Assembly (NCBI GenBank): GCA_902801325.1
Contig: CADCHQ010000022.1
Coordinates: 1-53,173 of the forward strand
Source: an uncultured Bacteroidales bacterium
GTDB lineage: Bacteria; Bacteroidota; Bacteroidia; Bacteroidales; Bacteroidaceae
Length of the DNA: 53,173 nt
Direction: 5' to 3'
Shown here: piece by piece, positions 33,575 through 42,398 of the stretch
How the letters are laid out: the number at the start of each line of letters is the position of its first letter
How positions within the stretch are numbered: position 1 is the stretch's first letter
Position numbers and translations under genes: made by a program
The notes under the pieces: model-generated
Seen by the model: the letters and a program-made list of their open reading frames with translations, nothing else
The model's database searches: none
Told to the model about the DNA's origin: nothing

Positions 33575-33628
33575 AGCTTGGTTGTCTTAGTGAAACACGC
33601 ATGGCCTTGTGGCCACATGATATGATTG

Positions 33629-33701
33629 TCGGATAGAGGAGACTCGAACTCCCGACCCCCACGTCCCGAACGTGGTACGCTACCAACTGCGCTACTATCC
33701 G
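33629..33701 (-). tRNA. tRNA-Pro(CGG)
   Basis: A 73-nt cloverleaf: acceptor CGGATAG/CTATCCG, anticodon stem CCACG/CGTGG with loop TTCGGGA (anticodon CGG), T arm GGGAG-TTCGAGT-CTCCT, discriminator A, no encoded CCA. It is the first element upstream of upxY on the same strand. Confidence 0.93.
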
Positions 33702-33752
33702 AAGGCTCTGTGCTGGCTCTGAACTTGTCGAACCTGCGTTCCAAAGCGACTG

Positions 33753-33760
33753 CAAAGATA
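33753..33760 (-). promoter_or_regulatory. -7 box of the tRNA-Pro transcript
   Basis: TATCTTTG on the minus strand, about 50 bases before the tRNA; the -33 region reads TTTTC rather than TTTG. It may also be the promoter of the polysaccharide operon. Confidence 0.55.
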
Positions 33761-33821
33761 CTACAATTAATTATAAATTGAAAATTTAAAAATAAAAATT
33801 ATCATTTTTCCTTGAAAATAT

Positions 33822-33852
33822 TTGGTCATGTCGAATTTAGTCCGTACCTTTG
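33822..33852 (+). promoter_or_regulatory. Promoter of tRNA-Phe
   Basis: TTTG (33822-33825), 19 bases, TACCTTTG (33845-33852). Confidence 0.8.
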
Positions 33853-33870
33853 CATCCGCAAAACCGAGAT

Positions 33871-33943
33871 GGTGTCATAGCTCAGTTGGTAGAGCAAAGG
33901 ACTGAAAATCCTTGTGTCCCCGGTTCGATTCCTGGTGACACCA
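33871..33943 (+). tRNA. tRNA-Phe(GAA)
   Basis: A 73-nt cloverleaf: acceptor GGTGTCA/TGACACC, anticodon stem AAGGA/TCCTT with loop CTGAAAA (anticodon GAA), T loop TTCGATT, discriminator A, CCA not encoded. Confidence 0.95.
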
Positions 33944-33952
33944 CAGCAAAGA

Positions 33953-33985
33953 AGCCCTGAATCTCATAAGAGGTTCGGGGCTTTT
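33953..33985 (+). terminator. Terminator of tRNA-Phe
   Basis: AGCCCTGAATCTC-ATAA-GAGGTTCGGGGCT (two G-T pairs) followed by TTTT. Confidence 0.85.
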
Positions 33986-34020
33986 CGTTTGCTTTCCTTT
34001 TATATTTTATTCATCATTTC

Positions 34021-34051
34021 TTTGTCATTATTCATACTTTTGGTATATTTG
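34021..34051 (+). promoter_or_regulatory. Promoter of argR
   Basis: TTTG (34021-34024), 19 bases, TATATTTG (34044-34051). ATTCAT (34030-34035) and ATGAATA (34061-34067) resemble ARG-box half-sites and suit autoregulation, but no full box is present. Confidence 0.65.
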
Positions 34052-34077
34052 CACCCAGAAATGAATATGTACTGAAT

Positions 34078-34551
34078 ATGGGAAAGAAGGAAGCTCGTCT
34101 GGAAGTAATCCGGATGATTATCTCGAGTCGTGAGGTTGGACGACAGGAAGAACTGATTGATGAACTGGCGAAATCGGGGTATACTGCGGCACAGGCAACG
34201 TTGAGTCGTGATTTAAGGCTGTTACGCGTTTCGAAGGTTCAGAACGAACGTGGGCGTTACATCTATGTGCTTCCCGAGGAGAGAAAGTACCAACGCGTCA
34301 GTGACCAGCATGTGACGCAGTCGGCTCTCCATCGCCTGGGTGCATTCGACGTTCGTTTCTCGGGAAATCTTGCAGTCTTGAAGACAGGTCCCGGGCGTGC
34401 TTCGCATGTGGCATACGACATCGACCAAGCCGAACTGCCCTTTGTGATTGGGACGATTGCTGGCGACGACACCGTGTTGGTGGTATTGGAAGAGAATGCC
34501 GATCGCGCTCAGGTCCTGGATGCCATATCGTCGGTTTCCTTCAATCTTTAA
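34078..34551 (+). CDS. argR: Arginine repressor
   Basis: A 157-residue ArgR/AhrC-family protein. The N-terminal winged helix ([37 protein letters not shown] at residues 7-45) and the C-terminal hexamerisation/arginine-binding domain ([41 protein letters not shown]) are intact, with the GTIAGDDT motif that binds arginine. It controls arginine biosynthesis genes, none of which are in the window. Its promoter is just upstream. Confidence 0.95.
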   Translation: MGKKEARLEVIRMIISSREVGRQEELIDELAKSGYTAAQATLSRDLRLLRVSKVQNERGRYIYVLPEERKYQRVSDQHVTQSALHRLGAFDVRFSGNLAVLKTGPGRASHVAYDIDQAELPFVIGTIAGDDTVLVVLEENADRAQVLDAISSVSFNL

Positions 34552-34585
34552 TATTTGGAATCTATCAATTCAATACAGGAAAACT

Positions 34586-34774
34586 ATGGATAACAAGAAG
34601 TTCTATCTGTCATCGACGGACAAAAAGATTGCAGGCGTATGCGGTGGTTTGGCCGAATATTTCGAGGTAGATGCCCTGATCATACGTGTTTTGTTCCTTG
34701 CCGCTATTTTGGAGTTTGGAACAGGTCTGTTGGCATACTTCGTTCTGTGGATACTTGCACCCAAAAGATATTAA
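34586..34774 (+). CDS. PspC-domain small membrane protein
   Basis: A 62-residue protein: LSSTDKKIAGVCGGLAEYF then VDALIIRVLFLAAIL and a transmembrane segment LLAYFVLWILAPKRY, the PspC plan at its usual minimal size. The start ATG 34586 is the family N-terminus; a longer frame back into argR is not credible. PspC proteins sit in the envelope stress response; this short version is common in Bacteroidetes, alone or near regulators. Confidence 0.9.
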   Translation: MDNKKFYLSSTDKKIAGVCGGLAEYFEVDALIIRVLFLAAILEFGTGLLAYFVLWILAPKRY

Positions 34775-34780
34775 AAGACT

Positions 34781-35338
34781 ATGGATAATCAACTGAAGCA
34801 AATAGGACAGCGCTTGCGTGGATTGCGTGAAGTGCTCGACCTGACGGCACAGGAAGTTGCCGACACTTGTGACATTTCCCTTGAAAAGTACGAACTCATC
34901 GAGCGTGGAGAGTTGGACATCACCATCTCTAACTTGATGAAGATAGCCAAGAAATATGGTGTGAGTGCCGATGCTTTGATGTTTGACGAAGAGCCTCACA
35001 TGCGATCTTATTCCGTAGTGCGCAAGGGTCAGGGCATGAGCGTAGAGCGTACTAAAGCCTACAAGTATCAGAGCCTGGCAAGTGGCTTTGCTCACAGGAA
35101 AGCCGAAGTGTTCATCGTCACAGTCGAACCGAAGCCAGAGGCAAATGTCGTGTACAAGAACACGCATCCTGGGCAGGAGTTCAACCTCGTGCTGGAGGGT
35201 GCAATGGAACTTTACATTGGTGACAAGACCATCGAACTCTACGAGGGCGATTCCATCTATTTCGATTCCTCCATTCCTCATGGCATGAAGGCCCAGGGAG
35301 AGAAGGCAGTTCGTTTTCTGGCATTTACAGTAGAATAG
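34781..35338 (+). CDS. XRE-family regulator with C-terminal cupin
   Basis: A 185-residue regulator: HTH_3 at residues 8-63 (IGQRLRGLREVLDLTAQEVA, LEKYELIERG) and a cupin_2 domain at about 110-180 (HPGQEFNLVLEGAMELYIG, LYEGDSIYFDSSIPHGMKA). The plan is that of PuuR/SutR-like regulators that sense a small ligand. It lies 6 bases after PspC and 18 bases before the acyl-CoA ligase, a pairing common in Bacteroidetes; the ligase substrate may be its signal. Confidence 0.92.
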   Translation: MDNQLKQIGQRLRGLREVLDLTAQEVADTCDISLEKYELIERGELDITISNLMKIAKKYGVSADALMFDEEPHMRSYSVVRKGQGMSVERTKAYKYQSLASGFAHRKAEVFIVTVEPKPEANVVYKNTHPGQEFNLVLEGAMELYIGDKTIELYEGDSIYFDSSIPHGMKAQGEKAVRFLAFTVE

Positions 35339-35356
35339 GTATTTAGGTATTAAGGT

Positions 35357-37015
35357 ATGGTAGAAAGATTTTTACGGCAGACGAAGTTCGAGTCTGTAGA
35401 GGACTATAGAGAACATCTGGAATTTATTGTGCCAGAGCGGTTTAACTTTGCCTACGACGTGATGGACGTGTGGGCAGAGGAAGAGCCTGACAAACTGGCT
35501 TTGTTGTGGACCAACGACGAAGGTGTAGAGATACGAACCACGTTTGGTCAACTGAAGACCCAGACCGATCAGGCAGCCTCTTACCTGCAATCGCTGGGCA
35601 TTGGCAAGGGCGACCCTGTGATGCTCATTCTCAAGCGCAGATACGAGTGGTGGGTGGTCATGCTGGCTTTGCACAAACTGGGTGCTGTCATCATCCCTGC
35701 CACACACATGCTCACGCGTCACGATGTGGTATATCGTAATACAAGGGCTTCGATAAAAGCCATCATTTGTGTCGATGACCAGTATGTAACCACGCAGGTC
35801 AGTGCTGCCATGAACGAGAGTCCTACCGTGAAGACGCTTATAGCCGTTGGCGACCACGTGCCTGAGGGTTATCACGACTACCTTCGTGAAGTCGACAAAG
35901 CCCCGCAGTGGAGGCGTCCGGAACACGTCAACGAGAACAGCGACACCATGCTCATGTACTTCACTTCCGGAACCAGTGGCGAACCCAAGATGGTGGCTCA
36001 CGACTACCTCTATGCCTTGGGCCATCTGACGACGGGCTTCTTCTGGCACAACCTGCACGAGGGTTCACTGCACCTGACTGTGGCCGACACGGGTTGGGGT
36101 AAGGCCGTCTGGGGTAAGTTCTATGGCCAGTGGTTCTCTGGTGCAACCGTTTTTGTCTTCGACCACGAGAAATTCAATGCCGACACACTCCTGCGACAGA
36201 TTGAACGATACCGAGTGACTTCGTTCTGTGCACCACCAACCATCTATCGCTTCATGATTCGTGAGGATTTGTCGCGTTACGATCTCTCTTCATTGGAATA
36301 TTGCACGACAGCCGGAGAAGCCCTCAATCCTGCAGTTTTCGAGAAATTCTATGAGAAGACGGGCATACGGATGATGGAAGGCTTTGGCCAGACGGAAACC
36401 ACCATGACGCTTGGCACTATGCCCTGGATGAAACCCAAACCCGGTTCTATGGGAATGCCCAATGCACAGTACGACATCGACCTGCTGAAACCCGACGGCA
36501 CTTCGTGTGAGGATGGTGAGAAGGGCGAGATTGTGGTGCGCGTGGGTGACACAAAGCCCATAGGCCTGTTCAAGGAGTACTATCGTGATGAGGCTCTGAC
36601 CCAGGAGGCTTGGCACGATGGCATCTATCATACTGGCGACATGGCTTGGCGTGACGAGGATGGCTATTACTGGTTCGAAGGCCGTATCGACGATGTCATC
36701 AAGTCCTCGGGCTATCGCATTGGTCCTTTCGAGGTGGAGTCGGCTCTGATGACCCATCCGGCAGTGGTGGAGTGTGCCATCACGGGTGTTCCCGACGAAG
36801 TTCGTGGAATGGTTGTCAAGGCTACTGTCGTGCTTGGTCGCGAGTGGAAGGACAAGGCTGGCGATGCCCTTGTCAAGGAACTGCAGGAACACGTTAAGCG
36901 TGAGACGGCACCTTACAAATATCCTCGCATCGTGGAGTTTGTCGATGAGTTGCCCAAGACCATCAGTGGCAAGATCCGACGTGTCGAGATTCGTAAGAAG
37001 GACAGCCAGGGTTAA
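35357..37015 (+). CDS. AMP-forming acyl-CoA ligase
   Basis: A 552-residue adenylate-forming enzyme. The P-loop YFTSGTSGEPKMVAHD (about 196-211), GFGQTETT near 345, TGDMAWRDEDGYYWFEGRIDDVIKSSGYRIGP near 430 and the catalytic lysine in KTISGKIRRVEI near 540 are all present. Length and the RRYEWW / ATHMLT blocks point to the medium-chain or acetyl-CoA-synthetase-like branch. It activates a carboxylic acid with CoA and ATP. Co-transcribed with the XRE-cupin regulator. Confidence 0.92.
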   Translation: MVERFLRQTKFESVEDYREHLEFIVPERFNFAYDVMDVWAEEEPDKLALLWTNDEGVEIRTTFGQLKTQTDQAASYLQSLGIGKGDPVMLILKRRYEWWVVMLALHKLGAVIIPATHMLTRHDVVYRNTRASIKAIICVDDQYVTTQVSAAMNESPTVKTLIAVGDHVPEGYHDYLREVDKAPQWRRPEHVNENSDTMLMYFTSGTSGEPKMVAHDYLYALGHLTTGFFWHNLHEGSLHLTVADTGWGKAVWGKFYGQWFSGATVFVFDHEKFNADTLLRQIERYRVTSFCAPPTIYRFMIREDLSRYDLSSLEYCTTAGEALNPAVFEKFYEKTGIRMMEGFGQTETTMTLGTMPWMKPKPGSMGMPNAQYDIDLLKPDGTSCEDGEKGEIVVRVGDTKPIGLFKEYYRDEALTQEAWHDGIYHTGDMAWRDEDGYYWFEGRIDDVIKSSGYRIGPFEVESALMTHPAVVECAITGVPDEVRGMVVKATVVLGREWKDKAGDALVKELQEHVKRETAPYKYPRIVEFVDELPKTISGKIRRVEIRKKDSQG

Positions 37016-37255
37016 GAAAACAACATTTCAAAGAACGCGAAAGCCGAGAGCAATCAAGCGAGGAGCTCAACTCGTTGAATTGCCGAGATACTTCGTATCT
37101 CAAACTTTACCTCAAAGTTACGAATTATTTTTGAGATGACCCCAAAAACAGCCCTCGCGGGGGCTTCCGAGCGAAAGATTTTTTGAAAGAGGCGTATAAT
37201 GCATTGATAACCAAATGTTTAGTGTTTATTCGATGTCATTTTTTCTTTTCACTAC

Positions 37256-37453
37256 GATTACAGATTACAGATTACAGTTTTGTAGGGGACAGTTGTGTAG
37301 AAGTGGATTTTGAACTTACTATATATATATTATATATATAATATATATATAGTAAAATTTATAAGTTATAAATTATAAGTAAAGTGTGTTGAGCAGCAAT
37401 ACTACCGAGAGGTGAATAGCACATAAGAAAACTGTAATCTGTAATCTGTAATC
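37256..37453. mobile_element. 198-bp element with perfect 26-bp inverted ends
   Basis: Left end 37256-37281 (three GATTACA heptamers plus GTTTT) and right end 37428-37453 are exact reverse complements. Between them lies a perfect 40-bp AT palindrome (37316-37355) and a TTATAA-rich tract. No open frame and no clear target-site duplication. It could be a MITE-like element or a paired heptamer hairpin. Confidence 0.5.
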
Positions 37454-37530
37454 ATTGTTTGTCTTTTCCTGATTTTGGTTAATCTCGTTTTTTCAAAAAG
37501 CGCCCATTTCATCGAAGAAATTATAGACTC

Positions 37531-37583
37531 ACCCCCTGCCCCTACAACCTCTCCCCGACCCTCTCCAAAGGGAGAGGGAGGGG
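37531..37583. repeat. REP-like GC-rich element
   Basis: CCCCCTGCCCCTACAACC, then CCCTCTCC-AAA-GGGAGAGGG and AGGGGGA, the longest member of the family here. Confidence 0.65.
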
Positions 37584-37781
37584 GATTTCCTGAGAAATAT
37601 GACCCTCAAAATAGGCATAATTGTGTGCCAAAAGTGATAAAAAGACTGAAAAAAAACCACAATACGCCCATAAATCTTCAAAAGATTCCGAAAAGGAAGA
37701 GGTTTTTTCTTAGAAAGACTTCCCACAAAAACGGTGTTCTGGGGATGTTCTTTGTTCGGAAAATGCAATGGATGACAGAAA

Positions 37782-37807
37782 ATCCTGACCATAATGTTGG
37801 TCAGGAT
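37782..37807 (-). terminator. Terminator of the SulP gene
   Basis: ATCCTGACC / GGTCAGGAT, 9-bp stem with 8-base loop; minus strand continues with TTTTCTGTC. Confidence 0.8.
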
Positions 37808-37842
37808 GCTACTCGAATTCCGTTTAAGAGCGTATTTTCGTG

Positions 37843-39597
37843 CTATTTTTTGGGGCTTTTTCCCTTCGCTATGAACTCATTTGCCCTTTGCAAGGCAACA
37901 TCGATGTGCGGACAGATGTGATCGGGATTCATTTTTTGATAGAATCCAGCCTTTTCCAACTGGCTGTGTACTTTAGGCGTAACACCAGAGAGAATGACAT
38001 GCACGCCGTCGGCATGATTCATCTCGATGAGGTTCGAAAGGTTGTGAATGCCCGTGCTATCGATAAACGGAACCTTACGCATGCGTATGATCTGCACTTG
38101 GGGTTTGCGCCCGTGGTCGAGAGCACCCATCAGGTCGTCGAACTTGTTGGCAATGCCGAAGAAGTAAGGACCATTGATTTCATAAACGGCACATCCCTTG
38201 GGAATCTGCAGGTGTTCGTCGCTCAACTGCATGTCGGCCTCCTCTGTCGGGTCTATTTCGTCCTTGATGACAGAGATTTCGGTGGTCTCCATTACACGTG
38301 TGATGAAGAGTGCACATGCGATGATGAGCCCTATCTCGATGGCAATCGTAAGGTCGAATATGACGGTGAGCAGGAAGGTGACCATGAGCACTGTGACATC
38401 GCTCTTGGGATTCTTCAAGAGACCACGGAAAGCACGCCATCCGCTCATATTGTAACTGACAATGACCAGAACGGCGGCAAGCGAAGCCATGGGGATGTAT
38501 TCGGCATAGGGCATCAAGAGCAGGAGTATGAGCATGAGGACTAGGGCATGGATGAGTCCTGCCACAGGCGTGCGACCACCGTTGTTGATGTTCGTCATCG
38601 TGCGTGCAATAGCACCAGTTGCAGGTATGCCTCCGAAGATGGGAGTCACCATGTTGGCAATGCCTTGTGCGATAAGCTCTGTGTTCGAGTCGTGACGGTC
38701 GGAGATGGCACCATCGGCAACAGTGGCAGAGAGCAGGCTCTCGATGGCCCCAAGGATGGCTATCGTGAAGGCTACGGGCATGAGTTGCTGCACCATCTTA
38801 AAGGTGATGCTTGGAACCTGCATGGGAGGCAGTTGGGCTTGAATCTGGAAGCGGTCGCCAATGGTGTCGATGCCCGTAATGCCAAACTGATTCTTCATGA
38901 CCAGAACTGCCGCTGTGCCCAGCAAAATGCACCACAACGAACCCGGAATCTTGTTCAGTACAGGCACAGAACGCAAAGCACGAGGTGATACAACGATAAT
39001 GATGATGCCCACGACGGCCACAATGAAGTTCCATAGGTTAAACGAACGGATGTTCTGGGCGTAGCACACCCATTTGCCAATGAAGTCGCCAGGCGTTTTC
39101 AGTGGGATGCGTATCAGTTCGCCTCCTTCCGTCGTTGCCTCCTGTGTCAGTCCCAGCACATCGCCCATCTGCGTAGTGAAGATGGTGACGGCAATACCTG
39201 CCGTGAAGCCAATGATGATGGGGTAGGGAATGAACTTGATGACAGCACCCAGACGGAACATTCCGAGTCCGATGAGGATGACGCCTGCCAGCATCGTGGC
39301 TACCAAGAGGCCTTGAAGTCCGTAGTCGGGATTGTTGACAATGCCATAGATGATAACGATGAAAGCACCAGTAGGACCACCTATCTGCACCTTCGTTCCT
39401 CCTAACAGCGAGATGATGAAACCGGCAATGATGGCCGTGATAATGCCCTTCTCGGGTGTCACACCCGATGCAATGCCGAATGCAATAGCCAGCGGAAGGG
39501 CTACAATGCCCACAATGATGCCTGCCAAAAGGTCCTTGGCAAAGGTCTCTTTGTCATATTTCTTCAGGGTTTCGAGAATTCTGGGTTTGAGTGTCAT
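37843..39597 (-). CDS. SulP-family anion transporter with STAS domain
   Basis: A 584-residue inner-membrane transporter. Residues about 20-430 hold some 14 transmembrane segments with the family block AFGIASGVTPEKGIITAIIAG and the GGIPATGAIARTMTN motif; the STAS domain (about 465-575) has the conserved VPFIDSTGIHNLSNL. It carries sulfate, bicarbonate or dicarboxylates; the substrate is not decided by sequence. Start ATG 39597. On the minus strand GACCTTTG (39630-39623) resembles a -7 box with one mismatch. Confidence 0.93.
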   Translation of the reverse strand: MTLKPRILETLKKYDKETFAKDLLAGIIVGIVALPLAIAFGIASGVTPEKGIITAIIAGFIISLLGGTKVQIGGPTGAFIVIIYGIVNNPDYGLQGLLVATMLAGVILIGLGMFRLGAVIKFIPYPIIIGFTAGIAVTIFTTQMGDVLGLTQEATTEGGELIRIPLKTPGDFIGKWVCYAQNIRSFNLWNFIVAVVGIIIIVVSPRALRSVPVLNKIPGSLWCILLGTAAVLVMKNQFGITGIDTIGDRFQIQAQLPPMQVPSITFKMVQQLMPVAFTIAILGAIESLLSATVADGAISDRHDSNTELIAQGIANMVTPIFGGIPATGAIARTMTNINNGGRTPVAGLIHALVLMLILLLLMPYAEYIPMASLAAVLVIVSYNMSGWRAFRGLLKNPKSDVTVLMVTFLLTVIFDLTIAIEIGLIIACALFITRVMETTEISVIKDEIDPTEEADMQLSDEHLQIPKGCAVYEINGPYFFGIANKFDDLMGALDHGRKPQVQIIRMRKVPFIDSTGIHNLSNLIEMNHADGVHVILSGVTPKVHSQLEKAGFYQKMNPDHICPHIDVALQRANEFIAKGKSPKK

Positions 39598-39638
39598 AAT
39601 CGTTCTTCGTTATAATTTGAGTACAAAGGTCGACATAA

Positions 39639-39683
39639 ATTATGAATTGTGAATTGTGAATTATGAATTATTTTGTATATTTG
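39639..39683 (+). promoter_or_regulatory. Heptamer tract overlapping the POT transporter promoter
   Basis: TATGAAT/TGTGAAT units (39639-39670) provide the likely -33 box (ATTG 39653-39656), 19 bases before the perfect -7 box TATATTTG (39676-39683). A change in repeat number would shift the -33/-7 spacing. Confidence 0.55.
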
Positions 39684-39773
39684 CACGAGATATTGACCAA
39701 AGTCAATGTGTTAGCATGGTTATTGGTGCAAGAATCGATGAATTCTAACTTGTTAAATTAAATAAATAGTATT

Positions 39774-41309
39774 ATGTTTGAAGGACAACCCAAAGGACTT
39801 TATGCCCTTGCCCTTGCCAATACGGGTGAACGTTTTGGCTACTACACCATGCTTGCGGTGTTTGCGCTCTTCCTGAGAGCCAATTTTGGTCTCGATCCTG
39901 CTTGGGCAGGCGAGATCTACAGTGATTTCCTCATGCTTGTCTATTTCCTGCCCGTCGTGGGTGGATGGATGGCCGACCGCTTCGGTTATGGTCGTATGGT
40001 CACCATAGGCATTCTCATCATGTTTGTGGGCTATCTGTTGCTGTCGTTCCCCTTCGGAGGCGACAAGTTTGCCCTCATCGTCATGTTGCTCGCCTTGCTG
40101 TTCATCAGTCTGGGAACAGGCCTGTTCAAGGGCAACCTGCAAGTGATGGTAGGAAATCTCTACGACGACCCCAAGTATGCCTCAAAGCGCGATGCAGGCT
40201 TCTCTCTCTTCTACATGGCCATCAACCTTGGTGCTCTCTTTGCACCTACTGCCGCTGTGAAGATTAAGGAGTGGGCAGAGACCTCATTGGGTTATTCGTC
40301 GAACGATGCCTATCACTTCTCATTTGCTGTAGCATGTGCCTCTCTGGTGCTCTCTATCATTATTTATTATGCCACACGCAGCACCTTCCGCCACACCGAA
40401 GGCAAGGAAGTGTCGAAGGTTAAGAGCGAACAGGCAGTGGAAACTGCAACGCCTGCTGCTGAGAACAAGGACGGCGTTTCCGACCGCGAGCGCATCATTG
40501 CACTGTGTCTGGTGTTTGCCGTTGTCATCTTCTTCTGGATGGCCTTCCATCAGAACGGTCTCTCTCTGACCTACTTTGCCGATGAGTTCACGGCTAAGTC
40601 ATCTGAAGGCTTGCAGAGCATGTGCTTCGATGTATGGAATCTCGTGGCCATCATCTTCATTGTCTATGCTGGCTTCTCCTTCTTCCAGAGCAAGACCACG
40701 AAGGCAAAGTCCATCTCTGCCCTTGTCGTGACTGCCGCTTTGGTGTTCCTGGGTTGGAAGTACTCTCGCGTTAGTGGTTCCATCGACATCAGTGCACCCA
40801 TCTTCCAGCAGTTCAACCCCTTCTATGTTGTGGCTCTGACGCCGTTCTCTATGCTCATCTTCAGTTCGTTGGCCAATAAGGGCAAAGAACCCAGTGCACC
40901 TCGCAAGATTGCCTATGGTATGCTTGTTGCTGCCTCTGCCTTCCTGATCATGATGGTGGCTTCAATGGGATTGCTCACGCCTAACGAACAGAAGGTTGCA
41001 GGCGATGCTGCATCGTTTGTTTCGCCCTACTGGCTCATTGGCACTTACCTCATCCTCACCTTTGGTGAGTTGCTTCTCTCGCCTATGGGCATCTCCTTCG
41101 TATCGAAGGTTGCTCCTGCCAAGTACAAGGGCTTGATGATGGGTGGATGGTTTGTGGCAACAGCCATTGGTAACAAGCTTGTAGGCGTGGGTGGATACCT
41201 CTGGGGTGACATTCCTCTCACCATCGTTTGGGGCGTCTTCATTGCCGTCTGCGTCGTTGCAGCCCTCTTCATGTTCGCCATGATGAAGCGTCTGGAGAAG
41301 GTATGCTAA
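39774..41309 (+). CDS. POT-family peptide:proton symporter
   Basis: A 511-residue MFS protein with about 12-14 transmembrane segments. GERFGYYTMLAVFALFLRANFGLD at the N-terminus carries the ERFxYY block, and GGWMADRFGYGRMVTIG and GTGLFKGNLQVMVGNLYDD follow; these mark the proton-dependent oligopeptide transporter family (DtpT-like). It imports di- and tripeptides with protons. The leader between promoter and ATG has the small hairpin TTGAC-CAAA-GTCAA. Confidence 0.92.
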   Translation: MFEGQPKGLYALALANTGERFGYYTMLAVFALFLRANFGLDPAWAGEIYSDFLMLVYFLPVVGGWMADRFGYGRMVTIGILIMFVGYLLLSFPFGGDKFALIVMLLALLFISLGTGLFKGNLQVMVGNLYDDPKYASKRDAGFSLFYMAINLGALFAPTAAVKIKEWAETSLGYSSNDAYHFSFAVACASLVLSIIIYYATRSTFRHTEGKEVSKVKSEQAVETATPAAENKDGVSDRERIIALCLVFAVVIFFWMAFHQNGLSLTYFADEFTAKSSEGLQSMCFDVWNLVAIIFIVYAGFSFFQSKTTKAKSISALVVTAALVFLGWKYSRVSGSIDISAPIFQQFNPFYVVALTPFSMLIFSSLANKGKEPSAPRKIAYGMLVAASAFLIMMVASMGLLTPNEQKVAGDAASFVSPYWLIGTYLILTFGELLLSPMGISFVSKVAPAKYKGLMMGGWFVATAIGNKLVGVGGYLWGDIPLTIVWGVFIAVCVVAALFMFAMMKRLEKVC

Positions 41310-41338
41310 GGTCTTGAACTTTAGATTTATAGTTTCAT

Positions 41339-42256
41339 TTGACACCTCGAATTAAAGGCTTTACTATGGGCAGCATTGCTGCCGCATCCTACGGCCTGAA
41401 TCCGCTCTTTGCCCTCCCTCTCTATCAGGAGGGTATGGGGGCGGATTCGGTCCTTTTCTTTCGCTATGCGTTTGCCATCCTGATGATGGCTGTGATGATG
41501 AAGGCACGTCGTATGGACATGCGTGTGCATAGGCGTGACTGGTTTCCTCTGGCCGTCTTTGGCCTACTGTTCTCTGCCAGCAGTTTGTTCTTGTTCCTTA
41601 GTTATAAGTACATGGACGCGGGCATTGCATCCACCATATTGTTCATGTATCCCGTCCTTGTGGCCATCATCATGGCCTTGTTCTTTGGCGAACGGGCATC
41701 GGCACTCACGTGGGTGTGCATCCTGCTGGCCTTCGGTGGCATACTGCTGTTGACCAAGACCAGCACAGGGGCTACGGTCTCACTCTTTGGTGTGACATTG
41801 GTTCTGCTTTCGTCATTGTCCTACGCCATCTACATTGTGGGAGTCAACCATTCGTCCATAGTGCGTATGCCTTCTCAGAAACTCACCTTTTATGCGCTTT
41901 CGTTTGGCATCCTCATCTATGTGGTTCGCACGCGGGGGCTCACCGAACTCCAGTTGCCTCAGACGGCACTGGGCTGGATGTGTGCCTTCTGTCTGGCGTT
42001 GTTCCCTACCATCATCTCGTTGGTGGCCATGACCATCAGCATCCGTAAGATTGGCTCCACCTCGGCTGCCATCTTAGGCGCTTTGGAACCCATCACGGCT
42101 TTGCTCGTGGGCACGCTGGTCTTTGGCGAACGGCTGACGGTGCGCATCTGCCTGGGCGTTGTGCTCATCCTGACTGCTGTCACCCTGCTCATTGCGGGAA
42201 AGAAAATCTATTATATCATTCGTGCTAAACTCTCACCTCATCATGCCCTACACTGA
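41339..42256 (+). CDS. EamA-family (DMT) transporter
   Basis: A 305-residue inner-membrane protein with ten transmembrane segments in two EamA repeats (about 8-140 and 155-290). GSIAAASYGLNPLFALPLY and SYKYMDAGIASTILFMYPVLVAIIMALFFGER are typical. The start is set at TTG 41339 because relatives begin with ...KGFTxGxIAAA; ATG 41366 is the alternative. Export or import of a metabolite is likely, but the substrate is unknown. Its last 14 bases overlap the next small gene. Confidence 0.87.
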   Translation: MTPRIKGFTMGSIAAASYGLNPLFALPLYQEGMGADSVLFFRYAFAILMMAVMMKARRMDMRVHRRDWFPLAVFGLLFSASSLFLFLSYKYMDAGIASTILFMYPVLVAIIMALFFGERASALTWVCILLAFGGILLLTKTSTGATVSLFGVTLVLLSSLSYAIYIVGVNHSSIVRMPSQKLTFYALSFGILIYVVRTRGLTELQLPQTALGWMCAFCLALFPTIISLVAMTISIRKIGSTSAAILGALEPITALLVGTLVFGERLTVRICLGVVLILTAVTLLIAGKKIYYIIRAKLSPHHALH

Positions 42257-42398
42257 ACACTATAGCCAATCAGAAGAGTATCGTCGTGAGGAACTTCTTC
42301 GTGTGATTGAACGGGCCATAGGTCGCCTGACTTTGCAGGAACTCGAAGCCCTCTACTACGATATGTCAACCAAGAACTATATCCACGACAGCCTATGA
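42243..42398 (+). CDS. Conserved-type small protein (51 aa)
   Basis: A 51-residue soluble protein, MPYTEHYSQSEEYRREELLR then VIERAIGRLTLQELEALYYD and MSTKNYIHDSL. It is strongly helical and acidic. It overlaps the EamA gene by 14 bases and the secreted-protein gene by 4, which supports real translation. The start is the ATG at 42243. I do not recognise the family; a role as a small regulator or chaperone is only a guess. Confidence 0.7.
   Translation: MPYTEHYSQSEEYRREELLRVIERAIGRLTLQELEALYYDMSTKNYIHDSL

Larger units (their letters stand above)
37016..37842. other. Repeat-rich gap without genes
   Basis: 827 bases with no credible gene. In order: a diverged copy of the 77-bp repeat core (37043-37087, GCCGAGAGCA then AGCTCAACTCGTTGAATTGCCGAG), the hairpin GAGATAC-TTC-GTATCTC (37085-37101), AGCCC/GGGCT (37150-37165) as possible terminator of the ligase, the 198-bp inverted-repeat element, a REP-like block (37531-37583), and the SulP terminator. 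Confidence 0.7.

Noticed and set aside
33629..33701. Integration site of a genomic island at tRNA-Pro
   Set aside because: No integrase gene and no second copy of the tRNA 3' end were seen in the polysaccharide region, although its position invites the idea.
37113..37146. Antisense promoter (TTTG-N22-TAACTTTG) toward the acyl-CoA ligase
   Set aside because: Spacing is 2 bases too long and AT-rich sequence gives such hits by chance; no product behind it other than antisense RNA.
37475..37921. A 148-codon plus-strand frame across the gap before SulP
   Set aside because: It runs through a REP-like block and the SulP terminator, overlaps the end of the SulP gene and has low-complexity content with no family likeness.
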